A DNA stretch of 22,224 nucleotides from Chara braunii (GCA_003427395.1 BFEA01000024.1:5005062-5027285), one strand, 5' to 3'; counted from the stretch's first letter, positions 9,020-19,173 are shown. Translations and numbers: made by a program. The notes: generated from the sequence alone by a model not told the origin.

Positions 9020-9922
9020 ATAATGGTTGGACGTTGTAGTCCGTGGCAACCGTCAAAGTCAACCCCCTTGATTTTGGCTACCACGACAGCCCTGAAGTTG
9101 TCTATTCAACCCCTCTGCACAGGGTGCAGAAGAGGGTGTGGTCTTCAACCGCACATGGCGGTTGTCTGGCGTCGAGAGACTACCCCTCAAAGCGCCTGTC
9201 AGCTGACACTTGAGTGTCGAGCGCGACCCTCGAGAGTATCAAGGGCCGCGAGGTTACGAGTAATGAGCAGTACCCCATCAACACGAATGTTTGCGTACGT
9301 TCGCATGGTTGATTGACGTGGGGAAGCCATGCGTTTACTCAACTTTTATACGGAAGTTCAGCACGCGATACTTATCTGAACTTGCGGTATAAAGTTATGG
9401 GTCGGATACTGAAGGGACTAGGAGTTGTTGTATTGTGGCGTTGTTTGTCGCATTTGTTTTGCGTGTGGTTCTATGCGTGGGTAAGTGTGGGTGTTGTAGT
9501 GTAACGCGTGGTGTGAGTAGTGCGTCCTAGTCGACCTTCGTCGAATCGAGTTTGAGACCTCAGCCCCCCAGTACGTCGACTCGTATACGGGTTCGATTTT
9601 TGGGCATTCGACCGTGCGTAACCCCCTATGCTACAGCGAACGAGAAACGCCCTCGACTGGGCCACCTCTGCAATTGCATACGAAAAACTTTCGCATGTGG
9701 TTCAGTAGCTCGACAGGGATACTCCGACCTAAGGGATGGTAAGAGCTCCTGCAGGTGGAGGTAAGCGGTGCCTCTCGTGACCCTGTCCTGTCGTAGGGGC
9801 TCGCGAAAGGTACGGCTGGCGCACTCGGCCGGAGCGGCATACGCTCTTCGCGATAAGTCCTGCATAATCCTGCGTAACGCGGCCGGGAGGGTCCCCGTGC
9901 GGGACCGATGCGCTCGACAACG
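9020..9922 (+). repeat. GC-rich terminal block of copy A
   Basis: Closely similar to 18047-18956 and distantly to about 17400-18020. Hairpins seen: CTGCAC/GTGCAG (9115-9129) extended by CCCT/AGGG; CAACCGC/GCGGTTG near 9139; the perfect palindrome TGTCAGCTGACA (9197-9208); GACACT/AGTGTC (9205-9218); a 16-base palindrome-like stem around TCGTATACGG near 9578; TGCAATTGCA near 9670; GAGCG/CGCTC near 9833; GTCCC/GGGAC near 9890. A frame of 103 codons lies at 9005-9316. The 57-codon stretch 9092-9262 aligns to 18121-18291 without indels, but its 19 differences fall 6, 7 and 6 on codon positions one, two and three, so coding selection is not supported. Confidence 0.75.
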
Positions 9923-10507
9923 TATTTGCAGCTCATAGGAAGAACACGCCTAACGAAATTTAAGAGCGCGTCTCATTTGTGTCGATTAGAGAGCGTGTGG
10001 GCGTGCACTTTGTGGGCACGCGTTAGCCAGACCAGACTGCGATCGAGGGAGACCGTGAGGCACCAGTAGGACAAGTAAGTGCCAGACCAGAGGTTCTAAG
10101 ACGGTCGCAACCTCGCACGCACGGGCAAAGTTACAAGCGGCGTCGCGTTGACCAGGTAGGGCTGTGGCTAGAAAAGAATGTTGTCTAACTTACTAGGGGC
10201 CGACGTTCAGGGTCGCCCCGTGCAAAGTTACGCAAGACGCTGAGCTGACGGTGCGTTATCACTACTAGAAGCCGCAGCCGAAGTCGGGTAAGGATGGCGC
10301 GGGTCATAGTAGAGGCCGGGGTTGTCCGAAATAGAGATGGCGGAAGAGCGGCCTTTCCAAGAAGGAAGCGGCGAGGGGTAAGCCCTAGCTTATTGGCAGT
10401 GGTATTACGGGGCTGCAGGCACGACAGGCTGAGTGGAGGCCTGCGCCTGGGTTCGTAGAAACGCTCCCGCTGAACAGTAGGGTTGAGTGGGGAACGGGCA
10501 GCTGCTA
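9923..10507. other. Junction between copies A and B
   Basis: Between the sharp right end of copy A and the clear start of copy B. It matches neither the sequence before copy A nor that after copy B in any way I can see. It contains a hairpin GCGTGC/GCACGC near 9994-10020. No gene is seen. Several overlapping minus-strand frames look like chance openings in GC-rich sequence. Confidence 0.5.
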
Positions 10508-10770
10508 CAGGTCCAGGCTGGCGGGCCATGCCATTCATATACAGGGTAGGGACCAGCCAACTTAGGCTTGGGCTTAGCCCTATAGGTTACGTCACCGAAC
10601 TGATACCAGGCAGATCCCAGGATCAAGGCCAGCGGAGCAGAGGAGCAGCGTGTTGGAGTGAACTGTGGGGTTGAGGGTCCCGCAGGACTATCCCCCATGG
10701 CTTTTTGAGGGAGAGTTCCGACCGCGGGCCCGCGAGAATGGACCAAGTGCCAGCCGTTTTTCCTGGAATG

Positions 10771-10850
10771 TTTTTTTTTTTTTTTTTTTTTTTTTTACCT
10801 TTAAGTTTTAGTTCTAATGTTTTATTTTTAAATTTTATTATTATTATTAT
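10771..10850. repeat. T26 homopolymer and ATT repeat
   Basis: An uninterrupted run of 26 T (10771-10796), then AT-rich sequence ending in an ATT trinucleotide repeat (about 10835-10850). Positional equivalent of the T-rich tract at 1180-1230. Confidence 0.95.
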
Positions 10851-11414
10851 CTTTTTTTCGGAATGAGGCCCGGTACCGGTGTCGGGACCTGCGGGAAGAG
10901 CCAGCGGCATTGTACAGTGGATACACCCGCTGCCGGGGTGCCACTGTTGTGCTGCTGTCCTTCGGGACATTCGGTAACGTGGGAACGGTACAATGGAGAG
11001 GAGGGTAGTCCCACCCGCTATAGCAGGTATCGCTTATGTAGCGGGCACAGACCCCAAAAGTTAAAAGCTGAGCCCAAACGGGGCTGCTACGGGGTTCCCC
11101 GTAAGTACTATAAAGGTGAGTCGGTGAGCTACAGTACGCTCCCTAATGGAGATTGACTTGCATGACCGCTGTCCGGCTGTCTGTACGGGCTAGCACGGAG
11201 CTCGGCACCAGCAGGGAGGCCGGGAGTAGGAGGCGCTCCGCTATGACGAGGTGCGGATCGATCGTCGGACTGGGCAGAGGGGTGGAGGACTAGCCGGTCC
11301 GATTGGTAGGTGATTCATGTCGAAGTACTCATCGAGATAGCGCAGCTGATGGACGCCGCGCTGCACAGCTAAAGCTGCTGGCAGCAACCAAGGAAAAGAG
11401 GGAGATTCGGATGG

Positions 11415-11439
11415 ACCTGGACGCAGGCTTGCGCCAGGT
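11415..11439 (+). repeat. Family 2 hairpin with bulged A
   Basis: ACCTGG, bulged A, CGCA pairs with TGCG and CCAGGT around the loop GGCT. Tail GCATTCGAAAG. Confidence 0.85.
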
Positions 11440-11585
11440 GCATTCGAAAGTAACGAAGAAAGGTGAAGACGGAGACGTCCGGATGGAGGAGACTGTGTGA
11501 AGAAACGGGCAAACGGGGCATAGCAGCGAGGCTGGCGAGAGTAGGGGAAAGAGTGACTAACAGGATAAAAGAAAATCGAACGAAT

Positions 11586-11606
11586 CTGGACGCGGTTCCG
11601 CGCCAG
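11586..11606 (+). repeat. Family 2 hairpin with bulged A
   Basis: CTGG, bulged A, CGCG pairs with CGCG and CCAG around the loop GTTC. Compared with 11415-11439, the A-T pair of the inner stem has become G-C on both sides. Tail GTGTTCGAAGG. Confidence 0.85.
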
Positions 11607-11652
11607 GTGTGTTCGAAGGAGAAGGGAGAGGAGAAGAACGAAGATGGTCTAG

Positions 11653-11682
11653 TTCGCACGTTCCTGAACGGAATCGAGCGAA
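11653..11682 (+). repeat. Family 3 double-stem hairpin
   Basis: TTCGC (11653-11657) / GCGAA (11678-11682) encloses CGTTC (11659-11663) / GAACG (11666-11670). Compare 3217-3246, where entirely different bases form the same two-stem layout. Confidence 0.75.
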
Positions 11683-13002
11683 TCAAAAGTCGAATATGAG
11701 GTTTTTGGGCAGGGCGAAGCAGATGGCAACATCAGAATTCGTGTTTGAGTAGTGGGATGACCAGGATCAGTAGTACAGGCTGCGCGGTGCACGGCTGGTC
11801 GAGAGCGGAGCTCGTAATTACTTAGATATTGTTCACATTAGTAGTCATGCCGGTGGTCGCGATCTGGTGATGTTATGTCTGCACTACCCTTACGGTCTCC
11901 TATTGTCGAGCTGCTGGTCATTGCAATGCTCTCCGGAGCTGCTCCCTCTTGGGTGCTCGTTATGTTCGTCATCTGCACCGCTACAACCATATTGGTGTCC
12001 TATTAGGACCCCGGTATTACATGAACCTGATCGATGGACCAGGGTAGGTGCGAGGTAGGAAGGTGAGGTGGGAAGGAAGAAGCTGGAGAAGGAGGAAAGT
12101 GGAGTCAAGGTAACAAAGTGTGCAGATGACGAACGAGAGAGGAAGGTAAAGCGAACTCACCAGGTCTAGACATAGCAAGAGATGACTAATTGAGAGCGTT
12201 TTTCCTGTATTCAGGGGGTGGGAAGTGAACGACTATTCTTAGTTGGTAGAGTTAGTTGTCTGCCTAGTTCCATTAATAAGTAGGACTTCCTTTGGCAGAG
12301 GGGACTCACGAGGGTCTGAGATAACCAAGATCAGCGGGTAAGAACTGTCTACCTGACTCAGGGAAGGTTGTTGCCAACATACAGCATAGTGTTGTTGCCC
12401 CTGGATGGTCAAGTTGCGGTCAGTCGTGCCTGCTGTAGAGCTCCCACGGGTGGGCTGTGGGCCTTAGTGACAGTGTCTTGCCGTGACACTCGCTACTATC
12501 GCTGGTTGGCAAAGTACTTAGCAGCTATTCAGACCGGTAGCAGACTGGCCTTTGGGTTCGCACACTTTTTTATGGGTCAGGGAGTCACTCGGGCCATCGA
12601 CCGCGCGCGTGAAGGAGACATGGGTGCAGGTTGGACTGTTTGTTGGCTCAATCTCAGTCTAGCCAGACTACTGCTGATCATCGAGTACTGTTGTTACTAA
12701 CTCATGGTATACTGTTAAGCGGCAGCATACTCTGCAGGAGTGCTCCTGTTGTAGTGCTCCTATGGTTGCCACGACACATGGTTATTGCGTTTTAAAGTGT
12801 CCCGCGTTACGCATAGGCAACATGCAGTATACGAACGCAGGCTGAGTTCCGATAGCTTCGTGTGGGAGAAAACATGGCGAGCTGTGAAGGAAGGGAGCTG
12901 AGATGGGCCAAAACGAAACTGAGAGGAGCCTGCTAGTTGGATTCAGATGAACAGGCGAGGGACACATTTACAGGCAAATCTCGGTTGCTGATCCTTTCAA
13001 AG

Positions 13003-13068
13003 GGAGCTACTGTTACGGTCCAATGAAAGCTACTGTTACGGCCCGGTGAAAGCTACTGTTACTGGCAT
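13003..13068. repeat. Short tandem repeat, about 22-23 bp, three units
   Basis: Three consecutive units resembling GAAAGCTACTGTTACGG, starting near 13003, 13025 and 13048, with the last diverging at its end. Confidence 0.85.
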
Positions 13069-13469
13069 GAACAGGGTGTTACTGTATACCTGCAATATAC
13101 TGTTGTTGGGCCTGCGCCGTGCATCTAATCAACGCATCTGTTGAATACCCACCCCGCACCTAAGGTGTTGACTATTAGTGGAGCAAGCCTTCGCTGTACA
13201 CAGGCTGGGCTCTGGTACTGTGCAGGGCACTGGTTTTAGCACCACTGCTATAGTTGCGGTGCGACACGGAGCATCACTGTGTGCCGTGACTGATTCAGGG
13301 AGGGGTTATTGCTGCTGTAGCCTGGTGCCGTTGGTTCAGATAGCAACGGGTTGTTGCACAGGAGCTGTTGTTTCACTCCTTTAGCCGATGCCGCTGTGGG
13401 TGCCCGTGTGCTGTACCCCAGTCTCGAAAAGTTGGAGTCTTTGCCCCCAGGCCACACCTTGTGCCCAAG

Positions 13470-13486
13470 GAGCACAACTTGTGCTC
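13470..13486. repeat. 17-bp palindrome with 1-base centre
   Basis: GAGCACAA, C, TTGTGCTC: 8-base perfect arms. Immediately before it, CCTTG/CAAGG (about 13458-13470) forms another small inverted repeat. Confidence 0.85.
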
Positions 13487-13978
13487 AAAATCGGGACATG
13501 ATTTCAGGTAGGTACGTTGTTGGTCTCAGTATCGGGCTGTTAGTTGTGTGGTGAAGCTGCGGTAACGGATACGACTGTCGTCATTACTGTGACACTGCTG
13601 CTATCACATCCAATAAGCAGATGGGTTGTGAGTTTCATAACTGTACGGCAGAAGAAGTACTCTAATTGTTGCTGTTGCTGTGGAGGGTGCTGTTCCCAGC
13701 TGTGTATCACTGCTGAGCAGGCACTGCGCTTCGCGGTGCGCTGCTGTAGAGCAGGACACAGTTCGCAGTTGAGGGTTACTACTGTGCAAGGCGCTGTCCC
13801 TTGCTAAGCACCGCTGCTGAGCTGGAAGCTGTTCTTCATTACATGCAGAAACGACTATTGGAGGGCTGAAAAGGGTGATTAGGCCTCTGCAGAGGGTTAC
13901 CGTTGCGGCGTGGAGGATTGTCGGAGAATTGACATTCTGCATTTTGCCCAAGATTCGGCTATTTCTCACCGCGTCATA

Positions 13979-14243
13979 GGCCACCATTGCGGGGCGCTCA
14001 GGAATTGAAGACTACAAGGCCCTCTCACAGTGAGCTTGACTGCACCTCTCTGGGATATCGAGAGTATGAACCTTCTACTTCTATCCTTCTTACTCTCAGT
14101 CTAGTCTGTGGTTGCAAGAGGAAGGCGGCAGGCGGGATTGAAACCCGTAGGTCCGCGCCAAGGCCTCTGTGGGAGGTTGCCGCACCGATTGTGGGAGCTC
14201 TGCCGGAGCCCAGACGCGGTTTTGGAGGGAGGGAACTTCAGGT
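13979..14243 (+). repeat. Conserved GC-rich block, copy B
   Basis: Counterpart of 6030-6300, opening with CCACCATTGCGGGG. It includes GGCGGGATTGAAACCCGTAG, which resembles a tRNA T-arm only superficially, and the hairpin CCGGAGCC / GGTTTTGG, which relies on three G-T pairs. Confidence 0.75.
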
Positions 14244-14325
14244 ATAACTTCGTTTGACGAGTGTGATCCCTTCCCCTACCTTGCTATCCTTGGGTATCTG
14301 AATATAGTATTATGTGGAGAGAAGG

Positions 14326-14709
14326 TTAACCGACCCCCCAATTTTCACCCTCGTTTACAAGAAAACCATAGGGTCATTTTAACCATACTTTACACCAATC
14401 TGTAGAGTGCACTTCTTACAAACATATTGTAAAAAAACAACCGAAAAAAAAAAAGAAAAACCCATATAAAACAGCAAGCCAAAAATGCACTTTCATGAAA
14501 TTTTACCAACATTTCAATTTGTCGATTTTTACAATTTTCACCACTACCCAGAACAACCATCTCCAGAGACCCAACAAACACCAACCTTGGCACATACAGA
14601 CCTTGACCAAAAACAAAACAGACAAGAAAAAAAAAAAAACATGATCCCCACTACACTTTTCAGGGTGATGAAGGTTACCCTAGGGGTGAAAAGTGAGGGT
14701 ACCTGTTAA
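14326..14709. mobile_element. MITE-like insertion flanked by TTAA
   Basis: Sequence present in copy B but missing from the corresponding place in copy A (near 6345-6360). It is bounded by TTAA at 14326-14329 and 14706-14709. The ends are imperfect inverted repeats: left 14330-14350, starting CCGACC and ending TTTTCACCC; right 14683-14705, whose complement starts CAGG and ends TTTTCACCCC. A subterminal hairpin CACTTTTCA (14654-14662) / TGAAAAGTG (14687-14695) is present. The interior is A-rich and non-coding. TTAA target duplication with C-rich ends is the pattern of piggyBac-type elements, but the copy A site is not a clean empty site, so the family is tentative. Confidence 0.5.
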
Positions 14710-14969
14710 CCATTTGTGATTATGTAAGGATATTATTGTTTGTTTTATTATGTATGTCAGGACATGCTTTGCCAAAAGGTTAAGTGAACAAGTACATATG
14801 AGAGATCAGATAATTTTTGAGTGGATTCCGACAAAAAGAACTGGGGGAAGGTGGGGTGAAGGTGGTTTGTATGCTTTGACCAGGTCAACCCAAGGTTGAG
14901 CTCCTCTAAGTTAATGTGGGCTCAGTGCTGTGTTTTGTTTATGTTTGTTGGGCTGCTTGAATGGTTTTG

Positions 14970-16114
14970 AGGGCTGGGCCTATCCTAAGTTGGACGGACC
15001 AGTCGCTGTTTTTTTCTGGGGTTTCTGAACAGGAGGATGGACACCCTAAGTTGGGAGGTCTCAAAATCCTGATGTTTCTTTTGTGGGTTGCTGAAAACAG
15101 AACTGGGAACACTCTAAGTTGCGTGGACTCAGTTCTGTGTGTGTTTTCTTCTGAGGGGGACACATGCATGAGGCTGAGCATACCCTTAAGTTAGGGCAGC
15201 TCAGCCATAAGCCATGAACATGAAGGACAACCAAAGTATATAACTTTGATATATACTATACGAACCTATATCATCTGGCGGACCGGGCGCCCTAAGTTGG
15301 GAAAGTCAGTCAGTAAGTCGGGTAGAACAATAAGAGGAGAGAAGTGAATGAAGAATACAATGAATGTAACCAGGGCAGGCTGAGCATACCCTTAAGTTAG
15401 GGCGGTTCAGTCTTATGCTCGTGATAATACAAAGTAGCAGAGAGTTAGTATAAACTTGTTTTATTTTCCCTTCTAAACACAAGGCAGGGTTGGATGTCTC
15501 CCTAAGTTGGGTAGGCCTGATTATCTGCCTAATAAGAGAGCAACATATAAAGTTTGTGCGAGTATCAATGATTGTTCTCCTATATTGTTGTTACGGAGGC
15601 TAAGCGTACCCTTAAGTTAGGGCGGCTTAGTCATACGTCGTTGTACCTTGTTCAGGCAGCTTCTGTCTTATGTATCTAAACTGTTTAAGCTTGCTAGGCG
15701 TACCCTTAAGTTAGGGCGACCTAGTGATATGCTCTTGTCTTTGATATTATGTAGGTTGGACGTACCCTTAAGTTAGGGCGGTCTGACCATTCGTCGTCCA
15801 TGCTTGTTTTAGGCAGGTTAGGCACACCCCTAAGTTGGGGCAGCCTAATCCTATGCCCTATGTAACTTTGTGTAAAGTTGGCTAGACATACCCTTAAGTT
15901 AGGACAGTCTAGTCTTATGCTTCATGTCGTCGGTTCAAACAGAAGTCAGGCGTACCCTTAAGTTAGGGCGGTTTGGTTATATGTTTTATGACTATAGTTT
16001 ATATGGAGTTGGGCATGCCCTTAAGTTAGGGCAGTACAGTTGTGCGTACTCTTACTTGTTTACTTAGGCAGGTTGGGCATACCCTTAAGTTAGGGTTTTG
16101 TCTGATCATATGCC
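14970..16114 (+). repeat. Array of about 15 TAAGTT-loop hairpins, copy B
   Basis: Unit-for-unit counterpart of 6604-7727. Members: 14970-15004, 15031-15070, 15097-15138 (9-base arms ACAGAACTG/CAGTTCTGT), 15172-15206 (8-base arms GGCTGAGC/GCTCAGCC), 15380-15410, 15600-15630, 15694-15724, 15754-15788, 15818-15848, 15882-15912, 15945-15977, 16009-16039, 16071-16105. Differences from copy A often restore pairing or swap Watson-Crick for G-T. The unit at 15945 has arms GTCAGGC/GTTTGGT where copy A has GTCAGAC/GTCTGGT. Confidence 0.9.
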
Positions 16115-17165
16115 ATAAGTGAGGGGGCTTACCAAAGGGAAGAACTGAATGATTCAACGAACTATTTGGAAAAATTGGTGTGGGATTGTGAGAGATGTAT
16201 GTGTATGCATGCTTGTGGGCTCTCACTTGGGGCGTCTTTTTGATAGGTTAGCTGCTTTAGATGCTCGCCAAGTGCTGGAGCCATAGGTAGACTTGATGGA
16301 TGATGGGAGGGAGAACTTGGGGCGGAGGTAGGACTGACCCTGCTAGGAGTTAAGACCAATGTTGACCCACAGTCTCATCTAGGGGCCGTGTTTGCTGTCA
16401 TTGATCCTGATTCATCAAGCAGGTGTCAGAAATTAGTCCCAAGTGCAGCTTGCTTTGTCTTTTCATCCTTCAGCTTCATATAAATTTTGGCAACCTCCTG
16501 TTCCTACGGGAAGCGCTGCCGAAATTTCTACAAATCTGAAGGAGTTAGTCATTTTTTGGCTCATAGAAATTCTGAAAAGACACTTTTCCTACGGGAAGCG
16601 CTGCCGAAATTTCGTAGAATTTGGGAGTTAGAATATTTTGTAGCTAGGCACTACTTAGTAAATCTATCCTGATTAATGAAGATGTTCAGTAACTTAGTAC
16701 TAATAGAAAAGTTAGGATGCGACTAGGGGAATGTTCTCCCCTTGGTATAGGCATAAGTAGTACTTTCCTTTGGCCTGTACTGTAGTGCAGGTTTCCGTGT
16801 TATCATTTGAAAGCTTGGTCTGATCAAGCTATTTCGTCGACAGGATCATTCTTCTGTTATCACTAATAACAGGTCGGTTGCCGATTCGACGGTCTACGAC
16901 TCAACCCCAATCTCCCCTCAATACTCAACCTAAAAAGGCTTTAGCCCTGGTGATTTTATTGTTTTGTTGAGGTTTCACCCATACTTTTATTGAATGACCA
17001 TTTAACAGAGGTACTGAGTACTTAATTATGGTTGGCTGGAGGTTGGGGCTTGCGTGGCTAAAACAAGGGGTATGAGTGGAGAGGTTGGTTGGAGTTGACG
17101 TCGTGTAGCATGTGGATCTTTGCTTGATTCTGTGATGTGATTGCAGGTATGTATGAAAGAGTCTC
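16115..17165. other. Conserved AT-rich non-coding zone of copy B
   Basis: Matches 7728-8800, including the paired GCGCTGCC direct repeats (16501-16625). No gene is supported. The shared reading frame of copy A shifts here after about 38 codons. Confidence 0.65.
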
Positions 17166-17399
17166 ATTTGAGTTATGTTGAGTGATCATGTCTTGGATTC
17201 AGATGGGCAAACCACACAACTGTCGTGAGAGTCAGCTACCCCACAACCTTTCTGTCTGAGTGAGATTGTTCTGTACTTGTCCTGATGCCGTAAGCGTACG
17301 TTCGGGTAACCCCCTCAGGGCTAATCTCGACTATGTTCTGTTTGATGATGCTAAGAGCTTTGCTTCTTTTCCTCGTTGAAGTTTATTTTGGTGGAACGA
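17166..17399. other. Copy B-specific spacer
   Basis: No match in copy A and no gene seen. It marks the left part of an extra segment that runs to about 18046. Confidence 0.45.
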
Positions 17400-18020
17400 T
17401 AAAGTTCTGGGCGGAAGGGTTAGCGTGTCACTGCTGGTGCGCCATACAACTCACCACCGCCCCAAATCCCTTCCTGCCCTAGGGTCCGTCTTACCCCGCA
17501 CCCTCTGGGACACCTCAGGGTGCAGAAGACGGAAAGACTCTCAGGCCGGTCTCGCGCCCGCTAAAGGGTTACCTCCCTTAGCGCGCGCCTCAGCCCATGC
17601 CTGAGCATCGGAAATAACCCCATGGTTCAGAAGGGGCCATTTGGGTATGGGCACCACATAATGCGCCGTCATTGCAGATACTCACATAGAGCCGCATAGT
17701 GAATTGGTATGTGTGGGTACTGCGTCCGCGCGCTCTTATACTAAATCCTCGCGGGCAGCGCCCACCGATTCTCGCACTAAGAGTTATGGGTCAGGCGGCG
17801 AGGACCAAAACGCGCTATGACCAACAAACTCGTGTTTTCGGCAGCGCGAAGCAACGCACGAGCGAAGTATTAGTCCCAGTCGACCTATGGGAGTCCGTAT
17901 ACGGGCCCCACTAGCCTGGGCATCGGGTAGCCTACGGGTCCGATTTCGGGCCTCCTCCGCGCGCGCATCGTTCAGGCATGCCTACCCCTTTCACGCTAGG
18001 AGGCCACTAACCTAATGAAA
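17400..18020 (+). repeat. Extra, diverged terminal block in copy B
   Basis: GC-rich segment with no counterpart at this place in copy A but resembling the terminal blocks. It has the same kind of GGGTGCAGAAGA hairpin, a GTTATGGGTC phrase, and a CCTACGGGTCCGATTTCGGGC phrase like ACGGGTTCGATTTTTGGGC at 9583 and 18620. Main hairpin: CCGTCTT (17486-17492) / AAGACGG (17526-17532) enclosing GCACCCT (17498-17504) / AGGGTGC (17517-17523). A second stem, GCTAAAGGG / CCCTTAGC, follows near 17560-17582. Confidence 0.6.
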
Positions 18021-18046
18021 GTTGGAGGGAGTTTTTCTTTTTGGGT

Positions 18047-18956
18047 TTTTCATGGTTGGACGTTATAGTCCATGACAGTCGTCAAAGTCAAACCCCTTGA
18101 TGTTTGACCGCCACGACAGCCTAAAGCTGTCTACTCAACCCCTCTGCACAGAGTGCAGAAGAGGGTGTGAGCCTCAACCGCACGTGGCGGTTCTTTGGCG
18201 TCGAGAGATTACCCCTCAGAGCGCCTGTCGGCCGACACTTGAGTGTCGAACTCGACCCTCGAGATTATCAAGGGCCGCAAGGCTACGAGTACCATAAGGT
18301 ACCCCATCAACGCGAATGTTTGGGTATGCCTGCATGGCTGGTTGATATGAAGAGGCCATGTGCTCGCTCGACATTTATACGGAAGTCCGGCGTGCGATAC
18401 CTATCTGATTCTTGCTGAATAAAGTTATGGGTCGGGTACTGAAGGGACTCGGAGTTGTTGCGTCGTGGCGTTGTGTGTGGTGTTTGTTTGTGTGTGTTCC
18501 ATGTGTTATAAGTGGTAGGTGTGAGTGTTGTGGTGTAACGCGTGGTGTGTGTAGTGCGTCCTAGTCGACCGACTCCGAGTTGCGATTGGGACTTCAGCCC
18601 CCCAGTACGGCAACTCGCGTACGGGTTCGATTTTTGGGCGTTCGACCGCGCATAACCCCCTATGCTACAGCGAACGAGAAACGCCCTCGACTGGGCCACC
18701 TTTGCAATTGCATACGAAAAGCTTTCACATGTGGTTCAGTAGCTCGACAGTGATACGCCCACCTAAGGGATGGTGACAATTCCCGCAGGTGGAGGTAAGC
18801 GGTGCCTCGCGTAACCCTGTCCGGCCGTAGGGGCTCGCGAGAGGTACGGATGGCGCACTCGGTCGGAGCGGCAAACGCTCTCCACGACAAGTCCTGCATA
18901 ACCCTGCGTGACGCAACCGGGAGGGTCCCCGTGTGGGACCGATGCGCTCGACAACG
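18047..18956 (+). repeat. GC-rich terminal block of copy B
   Basis: Counterpart of 9020-9922. The 12-base palindrome reads TGTCGGCCGACA (18226-18237) where copy A has TGTCAGCTGACA, a symmetric A-T to G-C change that keeps it perfect. The block ends at the same GATGCGCTCGACAACG as copy A. A GAATAAAG phrase near 18416 resembles a poly(A) signal but is GTATAAAG in copy A. Confidence 0.75.
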
Positions 18957-19134
18957 GGTTGCGATGGTCGGCCACCCCTACGGTTTGGTCCGCGAGGATA
19001 GGGTGCCACGTAGGAAAGGTACATGTGCACGAAGATCAACCACCCATCCGTGGCTTTTCGACATTGGATGGCTACATCGTGGGCTCGTCAAGCGTCTGGC
19101 TCGAAACGACGCTGTCCTTTCCTCAGCTGGCATG

Positions 19135-19139
<5 letters not shown>
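18957..19139. other. Unassigned sequence between copy B and A32
   Basis: No match to the sequence after copy A and no gene seen. Confidence 0.4.

Positions 19140-19171
<32 letters not shown>
19140..19171. repeat. A32 homopolymer
   Basis: Run of 32 A about 180 bases after the end of copy B, followed by more A-rich sequence to about 19210. It could be a retroposon tail, but no upstream poly(A) signal or flanking duplication is evident. Confidence 0.95.

Positions 19172-19173
<2 letters not shown>

Larger units (their letters stand above)
883..9922 (+). repeat. Large non-coding repeat unit, copy A
   Basis: This roughly 9-kb segment aligns collinearly and in direct orientation with 10508-18956. 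Matches seen by eye: 883-1400 with 10508-11000, 6030-6300 with 13979-14243, 6400-8800 with 14750-17150, and 9040-9922 with 18060-18956. Purine-rich and CTG-rich middle zones occupy the same order but are much more diverged. The right boundary is sharp: both copies end in GATGCGCTCGACAACG and then differ. No long terminal repeats, coding frames or flanking target duplications are visible. It could be a tandem macrosatellite-like unit, a segmental duplication, or a very large non-autonomous element. Orientation is arbitrary and set to the inferred RNA sense. Confidence 0.85.
11300..11760 (+). repeat. Purine-rich hairpin-module zone of copy B
   Basis: Short counterpart of 1560-3660. It contains the cleanest module series: family 2 hairpin 11415-11439, family 2 hairpin 11586-11606, family 3 hairpin 11653-11682, then the tail AGTCGAATATGAGGTTTTTG from about 11688. 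The same order of tail elements appears near 2208-2260 and 3399-3450 in copy A. Confidence 0.75.
11761..13978. other. CTG-rich, palindrome-dense non-coding zone of copy B
   Basis: Counterpart of 3661-6029 with similar word usage (GCTACTGTTAC, GCTGCTG, CACTGCTG) but not alignable by eye over most of its length. No gene is supported. The frames present are short and occur on both strands. Confidence 0.55.
10508..18956 (+). repeat. Large non-coding repeat unit, copy B
   Basis: Direct, diverged duplicate of 883-9922. The offset is about 9625 at the left end, 8366 at the hairpin array and 9034 at the right end, so the copies differ by sizeable indels. The purine-rich and CTG-rich zones are shorter here. 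A MITE-like insertion (14326-14709) and a second terminal block (about 17400-18020) are present only here. Confidence 0.85.

Noticed and set aside
9005-9316. 103-codon frame partly shared with copy B
   Set aside because: Substitutions between copies are evenly spread over codon positions and frames end at different places; palindromes explain the conservation better.
14125-14150. tRNA T-arm resemblance in GGCGGGATTGAAACCCG (minus strand)
   Set aside because: Stem and loop do not fit T-arm register and no other tRNA parts surround it.
18415-18425. Poly(A) signal AATAAA in copy B terminal block
   Set aside because: Not conserved in copy A (TATAAA there) and no supported transcript end.
883-18956. 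LTR retrotransposon with copies A and B as LTRs
   Set aside because: The copies are nearly adjacent with only about 585 bp between them and no gag-pol coding remnants are visible.
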